Of a DNA stretch of 22,147 nucleotides, positions 1 through 9,271 are shown in pieces. Source of the DNA: Burkholderiales bacterium UBA2463 (GTDB taxonomy: Bacteria > Pseudomonadota > Gammaproteobacteria > Burkholderiales > Burkholderiaceae_A); contig DDPR01000016.1 of NCBI GenBank assembly GCA_002342295.1, positions 6,827 through 28,973 on the forward strand. Direction: 5' to 3'. The translations under genes were made by a program, and so were the position numbers. Within the stretch, counting starts at the first letter, position 1; every line of letters starts with the position of its first letter. The notes below the pieces were generated by a model. It ran no database searches, was not told the DNA's origin, and worked only from the letters and a program-made list of their open reading frames with translations.

Positions 1-528
1 CTTTTTACGCTCACTCTCGCGAGCCTCCCGCTCTGGTTGGGAGAAGCTATCAACGGGGTTCGTGACCCCTACTATCAAGAGGTGCTTCTAGATGTTGCAA
101 TTCAAACGAAAAACCTTAAATGGTGGTTTGTTTCCGCTGCCCTTGCAGCACTTGGTGCCATCGTGGTGAGTCTTAAGAGTGGGAGGCTTGGGCTCTTGCT
201 TGCAGGCGGAGTGGGGGCCCTCACGCTTCATGGCCTGGTGGTTCCGGCGGTGATTCAGAGCCTTCGGGGCCCTATTCGTGAGGTGGCTGCGATCATCAGG
301 GCGCTCCCTGAAGACCAACGAGCACGTGTTGTGACATGGCGACTCACCGTGCCGAGCCTGTCTTTTGAGTCGATGAGGGTTGTGCGAGCGGGAACCCCCG
401 ACGAAGAGAGCCTGGTCGCGCTTCACGCCAAAGACCTTACTGCGCTTCGAAATGAAACCGCATGCAAGCGCGGAAGCGTTGTTGTGGACCAGGTGGGCAT
501 CGCCCTTGTGGACTGCTCGGCTAAGTGA
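1..528 (+). CDS. C-terminal fragment of an ArnT/PMT-like membrane glycosyltransferase (5' end outside window)
   Basis: The reading frame is open from base 1 to the TGA at 526-528, so the gene starts upstream of the window; a TTG at 37 is only an internal codon that could act as a start. The visible 175 or so residues contain two hydrophobic stretches (starting near WWFVSAALAALG and LGLLLAGGVGALTLHG) and then a soluble tail with VVTWRL followed by PSLSFES. That tail pattern (a strand such as VVTWRL, then PS-hydrophobic-x-F and a short segment ending in a V-rich strand) is what I recall from the C-terminal periplasmic domain of ArnT-family lipid-linked sugar transferases (GT83/PMT superfamily). 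These are multi-pass inner-membrane enzymes that move a sugar from a polyprenyl carrier to lipid A or another acceptor. The catalytic N-terminal part is not visible, so acceptor and donor cannot be stated. The family call rests on the tail alone. Confidence 0.55.
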   Translation, partial: LFTLTLASLPLWLGEAINGVRDPYYQEVLLDVAIQTKNLKWWFVSAALAALGAIVVSLKSGRLGLLLAGGVGALTLHGLVVPAVIQSLRGPIREVAAIIRALPEDQRARVVTWRLTVPSLSFESMRVVRAGTPDEESLVALHAKDLTALRNETACKRGSVVVDQVGIALVDCSAK

Positions 529-551
529 GCAGCAGGCGGCTAGGGAACGTG

Positions 552-638
552 TGGTGCCAGAGGCGGGACTCGAACCCGCACACCCTCTCGGGCGCCGGAT
601 TTTGAGTCCGGTGCGTCTACCAATTCCACCACTCTGGC
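552..638 (-). tRNA. tRNA-Leu, anticodon CAA
   Basis: On the minus strand an 87-nt class II tRNA folds from GCCAGAG (638-632) to its acceptor partner CTCTGGC, then discriminator A and an encoded CCA (554-552). The anticodon arm is CCGGA-CTCAAAA-TCCGG, which places CAA (602-604 on the plus strand reads TTG) at positions 34-36, so it reads UUG leucine codons. The T arm shows GCGGGTTCGAGTCCCGC, and a long variable arm (GCCCGAGAGGGTG) sits between the anticodon and T arms, as expected for tRNA-Leu. It lies 23 bp after the glycosyltransferase stop and 24 bp before queA, transcribed away from queA. Confidence 0.97.
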
Positions 639-648
639 GCAGCCTCCT

Positions 649-654
649 ATTATA
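649..654 (-). promoter_or_regulatory. -10 box (TATAAT) of tRNA-Leu
   Basis: The minus strand reads a perfect TATAAT ten bases upstream of the tRNA 5' end, so transcription would start only a few bases before the mature tRNA. No convincing -35 hexamer is visible at the right spacing, which would fall inside the queA start region. The plus strand reads TATTAT one base over and might serve queA, but its leader would be very short. Confidence 0.55.
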
Positions 655-1716
655 GAGAAGCCATGTCGAATCGCCCCCCGGAGCCACTCTGCCTCTCAGA
701 CTTTGACTATGACCTTCCCCCGGAACTCATCGCGCAGGCGCCACTCGAGGTTCGGTCCGAGAGCAGGCTTCTTCATGTGCCATCGGGCGTCGGTCTGTCC
801 GATCTGCAATTCCGGGATTTGCCCGAGCTTCTCTCGCCCAAAGATCTGCTCGTCTTTAACGACTCGAAGGTCATTCCCGCCCGACTCCATGCCAAAAAAA
901 ACTCCGGTGGGCAGGTAGAGATCCTTTTAGAGCGAATTCTTGGCGAGAGGCTTGCAAGCGCAATGCTTCGGGCCAGTCGCAAACCCAAAGAAGGAGACCA
1001 ACTTGAGCTGGTTAAAGCGGGCTCTGCGGAAGGTGGGCTAGTTCCCTGCAGTGAAGTCATCACATTCCGCGGCAGAGACCCCTCCCACGACGATCGCTTC
1101 CTGCTCTCTTTTAGTCGCCCCGTTCTACAAGTGCTCAACGAGGTCGGCGAGATCCCTCTGCCGCCCTACATCACCCGAACTCCCAGTGGGGCGGACGCCC
1201 TACGTTATCAGACGGTCTTCGCTCAACCCCCAGGTTCCGTGGCCGCACCCACGGCTGGGCTCCACTTCGATGAGAGCCTGCTCAAGCGCTTGGATGAGCG
1301 AGGCATTCAACGCGCCCACCTCACCCTGCATGTTGGGAGCGGGACCTTCGCGCCTGTGAAGTCTGAGGACCTCAGCCAACACAAAATGCACGCCGAATGG
1401 TGCTCGCTGAGCGAGGAGGCCGCCGACCGAATTCGAGAGACTAAACAGCGTGGTGGACGTGTCGTTGCGGTGGGAACCACAAGCGCCCGAACACTCGAGT
1501 CGGCAGCACTCGGAGCGGGGGCAGGGCACCTACAAGGGGGAAGCTTTGAAACTTCGCTCTTCATCACCCCGGGGTTTCAATTCAAGGTGGTCGATGCCCT
1601 TATCACAAACTTTCATCTGCCCAAGAGCACCCTGCTCATGCTGGTGAGCGCATTGGCTGGATATGCACGTATTCGCGAGGCCTACGCCCACGCCGTGAGA
1701 GAGCACTATCGCTTCT

Positions 1717-2892
<1,176 letters not shown>

Positions 2893-2903
2893 GGCCGCTA
2901 CTT

Positions 2904-2909
2904 TATACT
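2904..2909 (+). promoter_or_regulatory. Candidate -10 box for yajC-secD-secF
   Basis: TATACT lies in the 50-bp gap between the divergent tgt and yajC genes and would give yajC a leader of about 27 nt that includes a GGAG ribosome site near 2930. No good -35 is visible. On the opposite strand the same bases read AGTATAAA close to the tgt ATG, so the AT-rich patch may serve both genes. This is inference from spacing only. Confidence 0.35.
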
Positions 2910-2942
2910 CAGGCCTTCCCCGAACGACCCGGAGCCTCTCTC

Positions 2943-3272
2943 GTGTTCATCTCAAACGCTTACGCCCAAGCAGCGCCCGCTGGCCAGGATCCCATCATGA
3001 GCTTTCTGCCTCTCGTGCTCATGTTCGCAGTGCTCTACTTCCTCATGATTCGTCCCCAGATGAAGCGCGCCAAGGAGCACAAGGCGCTTATCGAAGGGCT
3101 GCAAAAGGGTGATGAGGTGGTTACTGCCAGCGGCATCGTGGGCAAGGTGGTAGAGGTCGATGCCAGCTACATCACGCTCGAGGTGGCCGGCGGAGACAAG
3201 CCAGTGAACATGGTGATGCAGCGTCAGAGCGCCCAGACCCTGCTGCCCAAGGGCACCATCAAACACCTGTAA
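2943..3272 (+). CDS. yajC: Sec translocase accessory protein YajC
   Basis: YajC is a small inner-membrane protein that binds SecDF and the SecYEG channel. The 109-residue product has a short Ala-rich N-terminus, one membrane segment (SFLPLVLMFAVLYFLMI), then the family hallmark RPQMKRAKEHKALIEGLQKGDEVVTASGIVGKV. The start is a GTG at 2943, about 10 bases after a GGAG; no upstream alternative gives a better N-terminus. It heads the yajC-secD-secF operon. Its TAA stop is followed by only two codons before the secD start, in the same frame. Confidence 0.95.
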   Translation: MFISNAYAQAAPAGQDPIMSFLPLVLMFAVLYFLMIRPQMKRAKEHKALIEGLQKGDEVVTASGIVGKVVEVDASYITLEVAGGDKPVNMVMQRQSAQTLLPKGTIKHL

Positions 3273-3278
3273 TCAGCC

Positions 3279-5147
3279 TTGAACAAGCTCGCCCTCTGGC
3301 GTCTTGCGGTCATGGCCTTGGCGCTTGCCTTTGGCCTGCTCTATTCGCTTCCCAACCTGTTTGGTGAGGCGCCCGCGGTTCAGGTGTCCTCAGCGAAAGC
3401 AACCGTCAAGGTAGAGCCCAGGCTTGCCGAACAGGTGGAGGCCGCCCTCGCCGAAACAGGTGTGGCCCACAAGGGCGTGGTCTGGGAGGCCAATGCGGCG
3501 GGCAATACGCTTCGAGTTCGTTTCGATAACACAGACCTGCAGCTTCGGGGCAAAGATGCCCTGGAGAAATCTCTGAACGAGGCCTCTGGGGCTGGGCAAG
3601 ACGCCCGATATGTGCTGGCCCTGAACCTCGTGTCGTCCTCTCCTTCATGGCTCACTGCGATTCATGCGCTACCCATGTATCTAGGCCTCGACCTTCGGGG
3701 GGGCGTGCACTTTCTTCTTCAGGTTGACACCCAGGCGGCGAGCTCTAAGCGGCTTGATGCTCTGCTAGGAGAGGCGCGAACCCTTCTGAGGGACAAGCGT
3801 CTTCGTCATGCAGGCATTACGAGGACGAAAGACGCGCTCGAGATTCGCTTTAAAGAGGATGCTTCAAAAGAGGCCGCCTCGGGGCTTCTCCGAACTCAGT
3901 TCGCTGAGATGGACTGGCAAGAGCAGCAGGCATCAGGCACGGCCGACCGAATTCTGCTGGGCAGAATCAAACCTTCCGCGCTGACCCGAATTCAAGAGCT
4001 CGCGGTGAAGCAAAACATCGTGACTCTTGCAAACCGCATTAACGAGTTGGGCGTAGCAGAGCCCATTGTTCAGCAGCAGGGCGTGAGTCGAATTGTGGTT
4101 CAGCTGCCTGGCGTGCAAGACACCGCCAAAGCCAAAGACATTCTGGGCCGAACCGCCTCGCTCGAGATCCGAATGGTGGACGATGGGCCTGAGGCGCAGG
4201 CGGCCCTGAGCCAGCCCGTGGTCCGAGTGCCCGCTGGCCTTGAGCTCTTCCAGGAAAGAGGCGGTGCACCTTTGCTTCTGCGCAAAGAGGTCGTCCTCAC
4301 TGGGGACAACCTGACCGACGCACAGGCCGGGTTCGACTCCCAGAACCCAGGCGAGCCTGCGGTCCATCTCACGCTGGATGGGAAAGGCGCGCGCATCTTT
4401 CGGGATGTGACTCGCGAGAATGTTGGGCGTCGCATGGCGATCGTTCTAGTCGAAAAAGGTCGTGGAGAGGTCATCACGGCCCCAGTCATCCGCGGAGAGA
4501 TTCCGGGTGGGCGCGTACAGATCTCTGGCCGCATGACAAGCATTGAGGCTAAGGACACGGCCTTGCTCTTGCGCGCGGGGTCTCTTGCCGCACCAATGGA
4601 GATTGTTGAGGAGCGACTCATTGGCCCAAGTCTTGGGGCAGACAACATCACCAAGGGTCTAAACGCAACGCTCTACGGATTTGCAGCGATTGCCGTCTTC
4701 ATGATTCTTTACTACGCCATCTTTGGGGTGGCCTCGGTGCTCGCACTCTCTCTCAACCTCTTGCTCCTCATTGCCTGTCTCTCGCTATTGCAGGCCACCC
4801 TCACCCTGCCTGGCATTGCAGCGGTTGCTCTCACCTTGGGAATGGCCATTGATGCGAATGTGCTTATCAATGAGCGCGTGCGTGAGGAGCTTCGCGCGGG
4901 TGCGAGCCCTCAGATGGCGATTACAACTGGCTACGACAAGGCCTGGGCGACCATTCTGGACTCCAACATCACCACTCTTATTGCCGGAGTTGCACTTTTG
5001 GCCTTTGGGTCAGGGCCTGTTCGTGGCTTTGCTGTCGTTCACGTGCTGGGCATTCTCACCTCTATGTTCTCCGCGGTGTTTTTTAGCCGTGGGCTGATTA
5101 ACCTCTGGTATGGCAGTCGCAGGGTGAAGACCCTCGCGGTGGGCTAG
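3279..5147 (+). CDS. secD: Protein translocase subunit SecD
   Basis: SecD with SecF uses the proton gradient to pull exported proteins through SecYEG on the periplasmic side. The 622-residue protein begins with a membrane helix and the family sequence LYSLPNLFGEAPAVQVS, then the P1 head domain, the conserved YLGLDLRGGVHFL (about residues 134-146), and ends with the bundle of transmembrane helices carrying LGMAIDANVLINERVREEL (about 518-535), which includes the conserved Asp of the proton path. The start is a TTG at 3279: the frame is closed by the yajC TAA nine bases upstream and the TTG restores the family N-terminus. There is no clear ribosome site, so translation probably depends on coupling to yajC. 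The secF ATG is 5 bp after the secD stop. Confidence 0.96.
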   Translation: MNKLALWRLAVMALALAFGLLYSLPNLFGEAPAVQVSSAKATVKVEPRLAEQVEAALAETGVAHKGVVWEANAAGNTLRVRFDNTDLQLRGKDALEKSLNEASGAGQDARYVLALNLVSSSPSWLTAIHALPMYLGLDLRGGVHFLLQVDTQAASSKRLDALLGEARTLLRDKRLRHAGITRTKDALEIRFKEDASKEAASGLLRTQFAEMDWQEQQASGTADRILLGRIKPSALTRIQELAVKQNIVTLANRINELGVAEPIVQQQGVSRIVVQLPGVQDTAKAKDILGRTASLEIRMVDDGPEAQAALSQPVVRVPAGLELFQERGGAPLLLRKEVVLTGDNLTDAQAGFDSQNPGEPAVHLTLDGKGARIFRDVTRENVGRRMAIVLVEKGRGEVITAPVIRGEIPGGRVQISGRMTSIEAKDTALLLRAGSLAAPMEIVEERLIGPSLGADNITKGLNATLYGFAAIAVFMILYYAIFGVASVLALSLNLLLLIACLSLLQATLTLPGIAAVALTLGMAIDANVLINERVREELRAGASPQMAITTGYDKAWATILDSNITTLIAGVALLAFGSGPVRGFAVVHVLGILTSMFSAVFFSRGLINLWYGSRRVKTLAVG

Positions 5148-5152
5148 GCGCA

Positions 5153-6088
5153 ATGGAATTCTTTCGCATCAAGCAAGACATCCCATTCATGCGCCACGCG
5201 CTGGTGCTCAATGCCATTTCGGTCATCACCTTCTTAGCGGCAGTTGCCTTCCTCTTTATCAACGGACTTGCGCTCTCCATCGAGTTCACGGGGGGGACGA
5301 TCATGGAGGTGTCGTACCGCCAGACCGCGCCCGTGGAGGACGTGCGAAGCGCCCTTCAGGGTATGGGCTACGCGGATCCCCAGGTTCAAAAGTTTGGGTC
5401 GTCTCGAGATCTGCTCATTAGGCTTCCTCTTGCAAATGAAAAATCGCAAGACGAGGTCCGCAAGGTTTTTGAGGCGATCAAGGGGCTTGGTCCTGCCAAC
5501 GGCGGGGTCGCGGAGCTAAGAAGGGTTGAGTTCGTGGGGCCACAGGTGGGAAGTGAATTGGCCATTAACGGGCTTACTGCCTTGGCCTTTGTGGTGGTGG
5601 GCATCATGGCCTACCTCGCCATGCGATTTGAATGGAAATTCGCCGTGGCCGCCATCGTTGCGAACCTTCACGATGTGGTGATCATTCTGGGATTCTTTGC
5701 GGCCTTTCAATGGGAGTTCTCGCTCTCGGTGCTGGCGGCTATTTTGGCGGTGCTCGGCTACTCGGTAAACGAGTCGGTGGTGGTGGCAGACCGAATTCGG
5801 GAGAACTTTCGGCGCATGCGCAAGGCAAGTGTGGCCGAGGTGATTGACCATGCGATCACCTCCACCATGAGTCGAACCATCATCACCCACGGAACCACCG
5901 AGACCATGGTGCTCGCCATGCTGCTCTTTGGCGGCCCGGTGTTGCACTACTTCGCCATGGCACTCACCATTGGAATTGTCTTTGGCATCTACTCATCCGT
6001 GTTTGTGATGGCACCCATCACCATGTGGCTTGGGATTCGGAGGGAGGACCTCGTCAAGCCAACTGCGAATCAGGCCATCGTCGATTAA
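5153..6088 (+). CDS. secF: Protein translocase subunit SecF
   Basis: SecF is the six-helix partner of SecD in the inner membrane. The 311-residue product shows the N-terminal FFRIKQDIPFMRHALVLN, a first membrane helix, the SIEFTGGTIMEV motif, the RRVEFVGPQVGSEL block, and the helix bundle containing HDVVIILGFFA and GYSVNESVVVADRIREN, with SRTIITHGTT close to the end. The length is normal. It follows secD by 5 bp with no separate promoter visible. Its TAA stop overlaps the purB stop codon on the other strand within the palindrome TTAA at 6085-6088. Confidence 0.96.
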   Translation: MEFFRIKQDIPFMRHALVLNAISVITFLAAVAFLFINGLALSIEFTGGTIMEVSYRQTAPVEDVRSALQGMGYADPQVQKFGSSRDLLIRLPLANEKSQDEVRKVFEAIKGLGPANGGVAELRRVEFVGPQVGSELAINGLTALAFVVVGIMAYLAMRFEWKFAVAAIVANLHDVVIILGFFAAFQWEFSLSVLAAILAVLGYSVNESVVVADRIRENFRRMRKASVAEVIDHAITSTMSRTIITHGTTETMVLAMLLFGGPVLHYFAMALTIGIVFGIYSSVFVMAPITMWLGIRREDLVKPTANQAIVD

Positions 6089-7461
6089 CTCTTTTCGAGT
6101 TCGTCTCGGGCCAGAATCCCAGCGAGGCCGAGGTATGTCGATGGGGCAAGTTTGATAAGCCACTGCTTGTCGCTCTGCGGAAGGGAAAGACCACTCACGA
6201 AATCGCGTAGCGACTCCTCATTGATGCCCCGCCCCCGCGTGAGCGCCTTCAATTTCTCGTAGGGCTCTGGCAGGCCATAACGACGCATCACCGTTTGAAT
6301 AGGCTCAGCCAATACCTCCCAAGAGGCATCCAGATCCTCCTGGAGTCTCTGCGGGTTCACCTCCAGCTTGGAGAGCCCCTTTAAGCAAGAATCGAAAGCG
6401 AGCAAGCTGTGGCCTAGCGCCACCCCCAGGTTTCGCAGCACCGTTGAGTCCGACAGGTCGCGCTGCCAGCGACTCACCGGCAGTTTGTCTGACAGATGTC
6501 GCAGAAGCGCGCTTGCAACGCTGAGATTGCCCTCCGCATTTTCAAAGTCAATGGGGTTCACCTTGTGCGGCATGGTCGATGAGCCCACCTCGCCCTCTTT
6601 CAGTCGCTGCTTGAAGTAGCCAAGGGACACATAACCCCAGATATCTCGGCAGAGATCAAGCAGCACGGTGTTGAATCCAGCAAGGGCGTCGAAGTATTCA
6701 GCCATCCAGTCATGAGGTTCAATCTGCGTCGTCATGGGGTTGAATACGAGACCAAGACTTGTCACAACCCCTTTGGAGAACTCGGGCCAGTCGGCCTCGG
6801 GCACGGCTGAGAGGTGGGCGTTGTAGTTGCCCACGGCGCCGTTCATCTTGGCCATCGGCTGCACCTCCAGAAACCGATCGCGTGCCCTTCGCAGTCGCGC
6901 GCGCACATTCGCCATCTCTTTGCCGAGGGTGGTGGGACTCGCCGCCTGACCGTGAGTTCGAGAGAGCATGGGGAGATCGGCCGTAACCGAAATGATGTCT
7001 GCCAGTGCCTTGATGATGGCCTGCATCTGGGGCACGAGAGCATCCTCCCGAGCCTGCTTGAGCATCAACGCATGGGCGGTGTTGTTGATGTCCTCAGAGG
7101 TGCAGGCAAAGTGAATGAACTCGGCCGCACGCGCGAGCTCCTCAATGCCACTCTGAGCCGCCTTCTCCTTCAGGAAATACTCCACAGCCTTCACGTCATG
7201 GTTCGTGGTGGCCTCAATCTGCTTGATACGCTCGGCGTCCTTCAGGGAGAAGTCAGACACCCACTTCAGGGCAGCCCCTCTCGTGGCCTGAGAGAAGGGG
7301 GGGAGCTCTGGCATGCCGATGTCGCTGAGTGCGAGGAGCCAGGCGACCTCCACCCTTACTCGGTGGCTCATAAAGCCCGACTCAGAAAGCAGAGGTCGAA
7401 GCGCGCTTAACTTTGGTGCATAACGACCATCAAGCGGGGACAAAGCTTCTAGAGAGTTCAT
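6085..7461 (-). CDS. purB: Adenylosuccinate lyase PurB
   Basis: PurB catalyses two fumarate-releasing steps of purine synthesis: SAICAR to AICAR, and adenylosuccinate to AMP. The 458-residue product is of the gammaproteobacterial/betaproteobacterial length class (E. coli 456). Visible motifs are SPLDGRYA near the N-terminus, TSEDINNTAHA, LSRTHGQ with the catalytic H170, and the superfamily signature GSSTMPHKVNP with the catalytic loop serine at about 294-295. The ATG at 7461 is preceded by a strong AGGAGGT site (plus-strand 7473-7479) at 11 nt. It converges on secF with a 4-bp overlap and diverges from the GST gene over 34 bp. Confidence 0.97.
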   Translation of the reverse strand: MNSLEALSPLDGRYAPKLSALRPLLSESGFMSHRVRVEVAWLLALSDIGMPELPPFSQATRGAALKWVSDFSLKDAERIKQIEATTNHDVKAVEYFLKEKAAQSGIEELARAAEFIHFACTSEDINNTAHALMLKQAREDALVPQMQAIIKALADIISVTADLPMLSRTHGQAASPTTLGKEMANVRARLRRARDRFLEVQPMAKMNGAVGNYNAHLSAVPEADWPEFSKGVVTSLGLVFNPMTTQIEPHDWMAEYFDALAGFNTVLLDLCRDIWGYVSLGYFKQRLKEGEVGSSTMPHKVNPIDFENAEGNLSVASALLRHLSDKLPVSRWQRDLSDSTVLRNLGVALGHSLLAFDSCLKGLSKLEVNPQRLQEDLDASWEVLAEPIQTVMRRYGLPEPYEKLKALTRGRGINEESLRDFVSGLSLPQSDKQWLIKLAPSTYLGLAGILARDELEKS

Positions 7462-7482
7462 AAAGGGATGTTACCTCCTCGG

Positions 7483-7488
7483 TATACT
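7483..7488 (+). promoter_or_regulatory. Candidate -10 box of the GST gene, giving a near-leaderless transcript
   Basis: TATACT sits 7 bp before the ATG of the GST gene in the 34-bp purB/GST divergent gap. The rest of that gap holds the purB ribosome site on the other strand, and there is no plus-strand ribosome site before the ATG. If this box is used, transcription would start at or next to the start codon. The core GTATAC is palindromic, so it could also serve purB. Confidence 0.35.
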
Positions 7489-7495
7489 TTGACTC

Positions 7496-8098
7496 ATGAA
7501 ACTCTTCGGCTCCCTCACCAGTCCCTTCGTGCGCAAAGTGCGCATTGTGGCCATTGAAAAACGCCTTGACCTTGAGCTCATGGTCGATGATGTCTGGGGT
7601 CCCGAGTCAAAGCTCGGCGACATCAATCCGCTAGCCAAGGTCCCCACGCTGCTCGTGGATGACACGGCGGTCTACGACTCCGCGGTGATTGTCGAGTACC
7701 TCGATGCGCGGGCCCCAACCCACAAGCTCGTCCCCGACGGCAATCGCGACCGCACAGCGGTGAGAACGCTTGAGTCTCTCGCAGACGGGCTCTGCGATGC
7801 AGCTATCACCATGATGCTAGAGAAGCGGTTTCACCCGGGGGAGATGCTGAGTGAGGCTTGGATGGAGAGGCAGGCAGCCAAAGTGGATCGGGCGCTCGCC
7901 AGAATGAGCCACACCCTGGAGAAGCGTCAGTGGATGCATGGAAATAGCTACACCCTGGCTGACATCGCCTGCGGTGTGGCGCTTCTCTACCTTGAGCTTC
8001 GCTTCCCCGAGAACACCTGGAGAACCACCTATCCCAATCTGGATGCACTCTGTCACCGGCTCATGGAGCGACCTGCTTTTGCCTCCACCAAGCCTTGA
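7496..8098 (+). CDS. Glutathione S-transferase family protein (YibF-like)
   Basis: This is a 200-residue cytosolic glutathione S-transferase-fold protein. Residues 1-80 form the thioredoxin-like N-domain with GSLTSPFVRKVR (the Ser in the TSPFVRK turn is at the usual glutathione-activating position), NPLAKVPTL with the cis-proline, and a DSAVIVEYLD segment that would bind the glutathione gamma-glutamyl end. The rest is the helical C-domain with MHGNSYTLADIACGVAL, the GST N-capping motif. The sequence resembles the E. coli YibF group, whose physiological substrate I do not know. It stands alone: divergent from purB, convergent with mnmA with 6 bp between the stops. Confidence 0.9.
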   Translation: MKLFGSLTSPFVRKVRIVAIEKRLDLELMVDDVWGPESKLGDINPLAKVPTLLVDDTAVYDSAVIVEYLDARAPTHKLVPDGNRDRTAVRTLESLADGLCDAAITMMLEKRFHPGEMLSEAWMERQAAKVDRALARMSHTLEKRQWMHGNSYTLADIACGVALLYLELRFPENTWRTTYPNLDALCHRLMERPAFASTKP

Positions 8099-8104
8099 TA
8101 AGGC

Positions 8105-9223
8105 CTAAGCGGCAGACGCAATAATCCCACCACCCAGGCAGACCTCGCCTCGGTAGAGCACCACAGACTGCCCGGGTGTGACTGCCCACTGGGGCTCGGA
8201 GAATTGAACACCGAAGCGTGGCAAGCCCGAGGCGCTTGAAGCCCCAACGATGACCCCTTCGGCATCAGGCTGTCGATAGCGGGTCTTCACCCCGAGTGGC
8301 ATCCCAATCTCGGGTGCGCTTCCCGAGACCCAACAGGCGTCCGAGGTCACCAGACTGCGGCTCATGAGCCAGGGGTGATCATGCTCTTGCGCCACATAGA
8401 GCGTGTTGGTGGAGATGTCTTTGCGAACCACAAACCACCCCTCGCCCTCGAGGCTCTTGAAGCCGCCTTTTGTGCGCACCCCCCCAATTCCGAGCCCCTT
8501 TCTCTGGCCGAGGGTGTAGAAGGAGAGGCCCACATGCTCGCCAACACTCACGCCGCTATCTGTCAGGATGGGGCCCGGCTTGGAGGCAAGATACTGGTTT
8601 AAAAAAGCCCGAAAGGGCCGCTCGCCAATGAAACAGATGCCGGTGGAGTCCTTTTTCGTGGCATTGGGAAGCCCAAGGTCATCGGCAATCTTACGAACCT
8701 CGGTCTTGCGAAGTTCGCCGACCGGAAACAGAACGCGGCTGAGCTGCTCCTGGGTAAGCCTGTGCAAAAAATAGCTCTGGTCTTTGCCCTCATCGAGTCC
8801 TCGAAGAAGTTCGACCCGTCCTCCATCCCTTCGAACACGGGCGTAGTGGCCCGTTGCAAGCACGTCAGCCCCACAAGCCAGTGCGTGGTCGAGAAAGGCC
8901 TTGAACTTAATCTCCGCGTTACAAAGCACATCGGGGTTAGGGGTTCTTCCTGCAGCGTATTCCCGAAGGAACTCAGAAAATACCCGCTCCTTGTACTCAT
9001 CCGCAAAGTTCACCGCCTGAAACTCGACGCCCAGTCGGTCGGCAACCGCCGCTGCATCTAAAAAATCTTCTCGAGTCGAGCAGTACTCATCGTCATCGTC
9101 GCCCTCCCAGTTCTTCATGAAGATGCCAATAACGCTGAATCCCTGTTCCTTGAGCAGCCAGGCGCTCACCGCGGAGTCCACGCCCCCTGAAAGCCCCACC
9201 ACCGCGGTTTTTTTGCTGGTCAT
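8105..9223 (-). CDS. mnmA: tRNA-specific 2-thiouridylase MnmA
   Basis: MnmA adds sulfur to uridine 34 of tRNA-Lys, -Glu and -Gln after ATP activation, using persulfide relayed by the Tus/Isc system. From the ATG at 9223 the protein has 372 residues: the PP-loop VVGLSGGVDSAVSAWLL at residues 8-24, the catalytic cysteine C101 in NPDVLCNAEIKFK, and the second catalytic cysteine C197 in KDSTGICFIG, spaced as in the E. coli pair (102/199). The frame stays open for another 101 codons upstream, but that stretch lies across pntAA and its upstream region and has no homologous look, so the internal ATG is the real start. It is a single gene, divergent from the transhydrogenase operon. Confidence 0.96.
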   Translation of the reverse strand: MTSKKTAVVGLSGGVDSAVSAWLLKEQGFSVIGIFMKNWEGDDDDEYCSTREDFLDAAAVADRLGVEFQAVNFADEYKERVFSEFLREYAAGRTPNPDVLCNAEIKFKAFLDHALACGADVLATGHYARVRRDGGRVELLRGLDEGKDQSYFLHRLTQEQLSRVLFPVGELRKTEVRKIADDLGLPNATKKDSTGICFIGERPFRAFLNQYLASKPGPILTDSGVSVGEHVGLSFYTLGQRKGLGIGGVRTKGGFKSLEGEGWFVVRKDISTNTLYVAQEHDHPWLMSRSLVTSDACWVSGSAPEIGMPLGVKTRYRQPDAEGVIVGASSASGLPRFGVQFSEPQWAVTPGQSVVLYRGEVCLGGGIIASAA

Positions 9224-9259
9224 ATACCATTGCAGTCTAAAGAAAAAACAAAGATTTTT

Positions 9260-9265
9260 AGGGGG
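9260..9265 (+). promoter_or_regulatory. Ribosome site (AGGGGG) that fixes the pntAA start at GTG 9272
   Basis: AGGGGG lies 6 bases before the GTG at 9272. The frame is open further upstream to a TTG at 9230, but only the GTG gives the family N-terminus (V/M-RIGIPKE) and has a ribosome site at the proper distance. The gap between mnmA and this GTG is 48 bp and AT-rich, and must hold promoters for both directions; I could not pick a good hexamer pair. Confidence 0.65.
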
Positions 9266-9271
9266 CAGCGA

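Noticed and set aside
552..638. tRNA-Leu as an attachment site for an integrated element
   Set aside because: No integrase gene and no repeated copy of the tRNA 3' end is visible; both flanks are ordinary genes.
380..655. 91-codon plus-strand frame across the tRNA gene
   Set aside because: More than a third of it is the antisense strand of tRNA-Leu.
88..687. 199-codon open frame on the minus strand over the ArnT-like gene and the tRNA
   Set aside because: It runs straight through tRNA-Leu and is antisense to a better-supported gene; no protein-like motifs.
4100..4654. 184-codon minus-strand frame inside secD
   Set aside because: Shadow of the GC-rich secD codons; no motif and no ribosome site.
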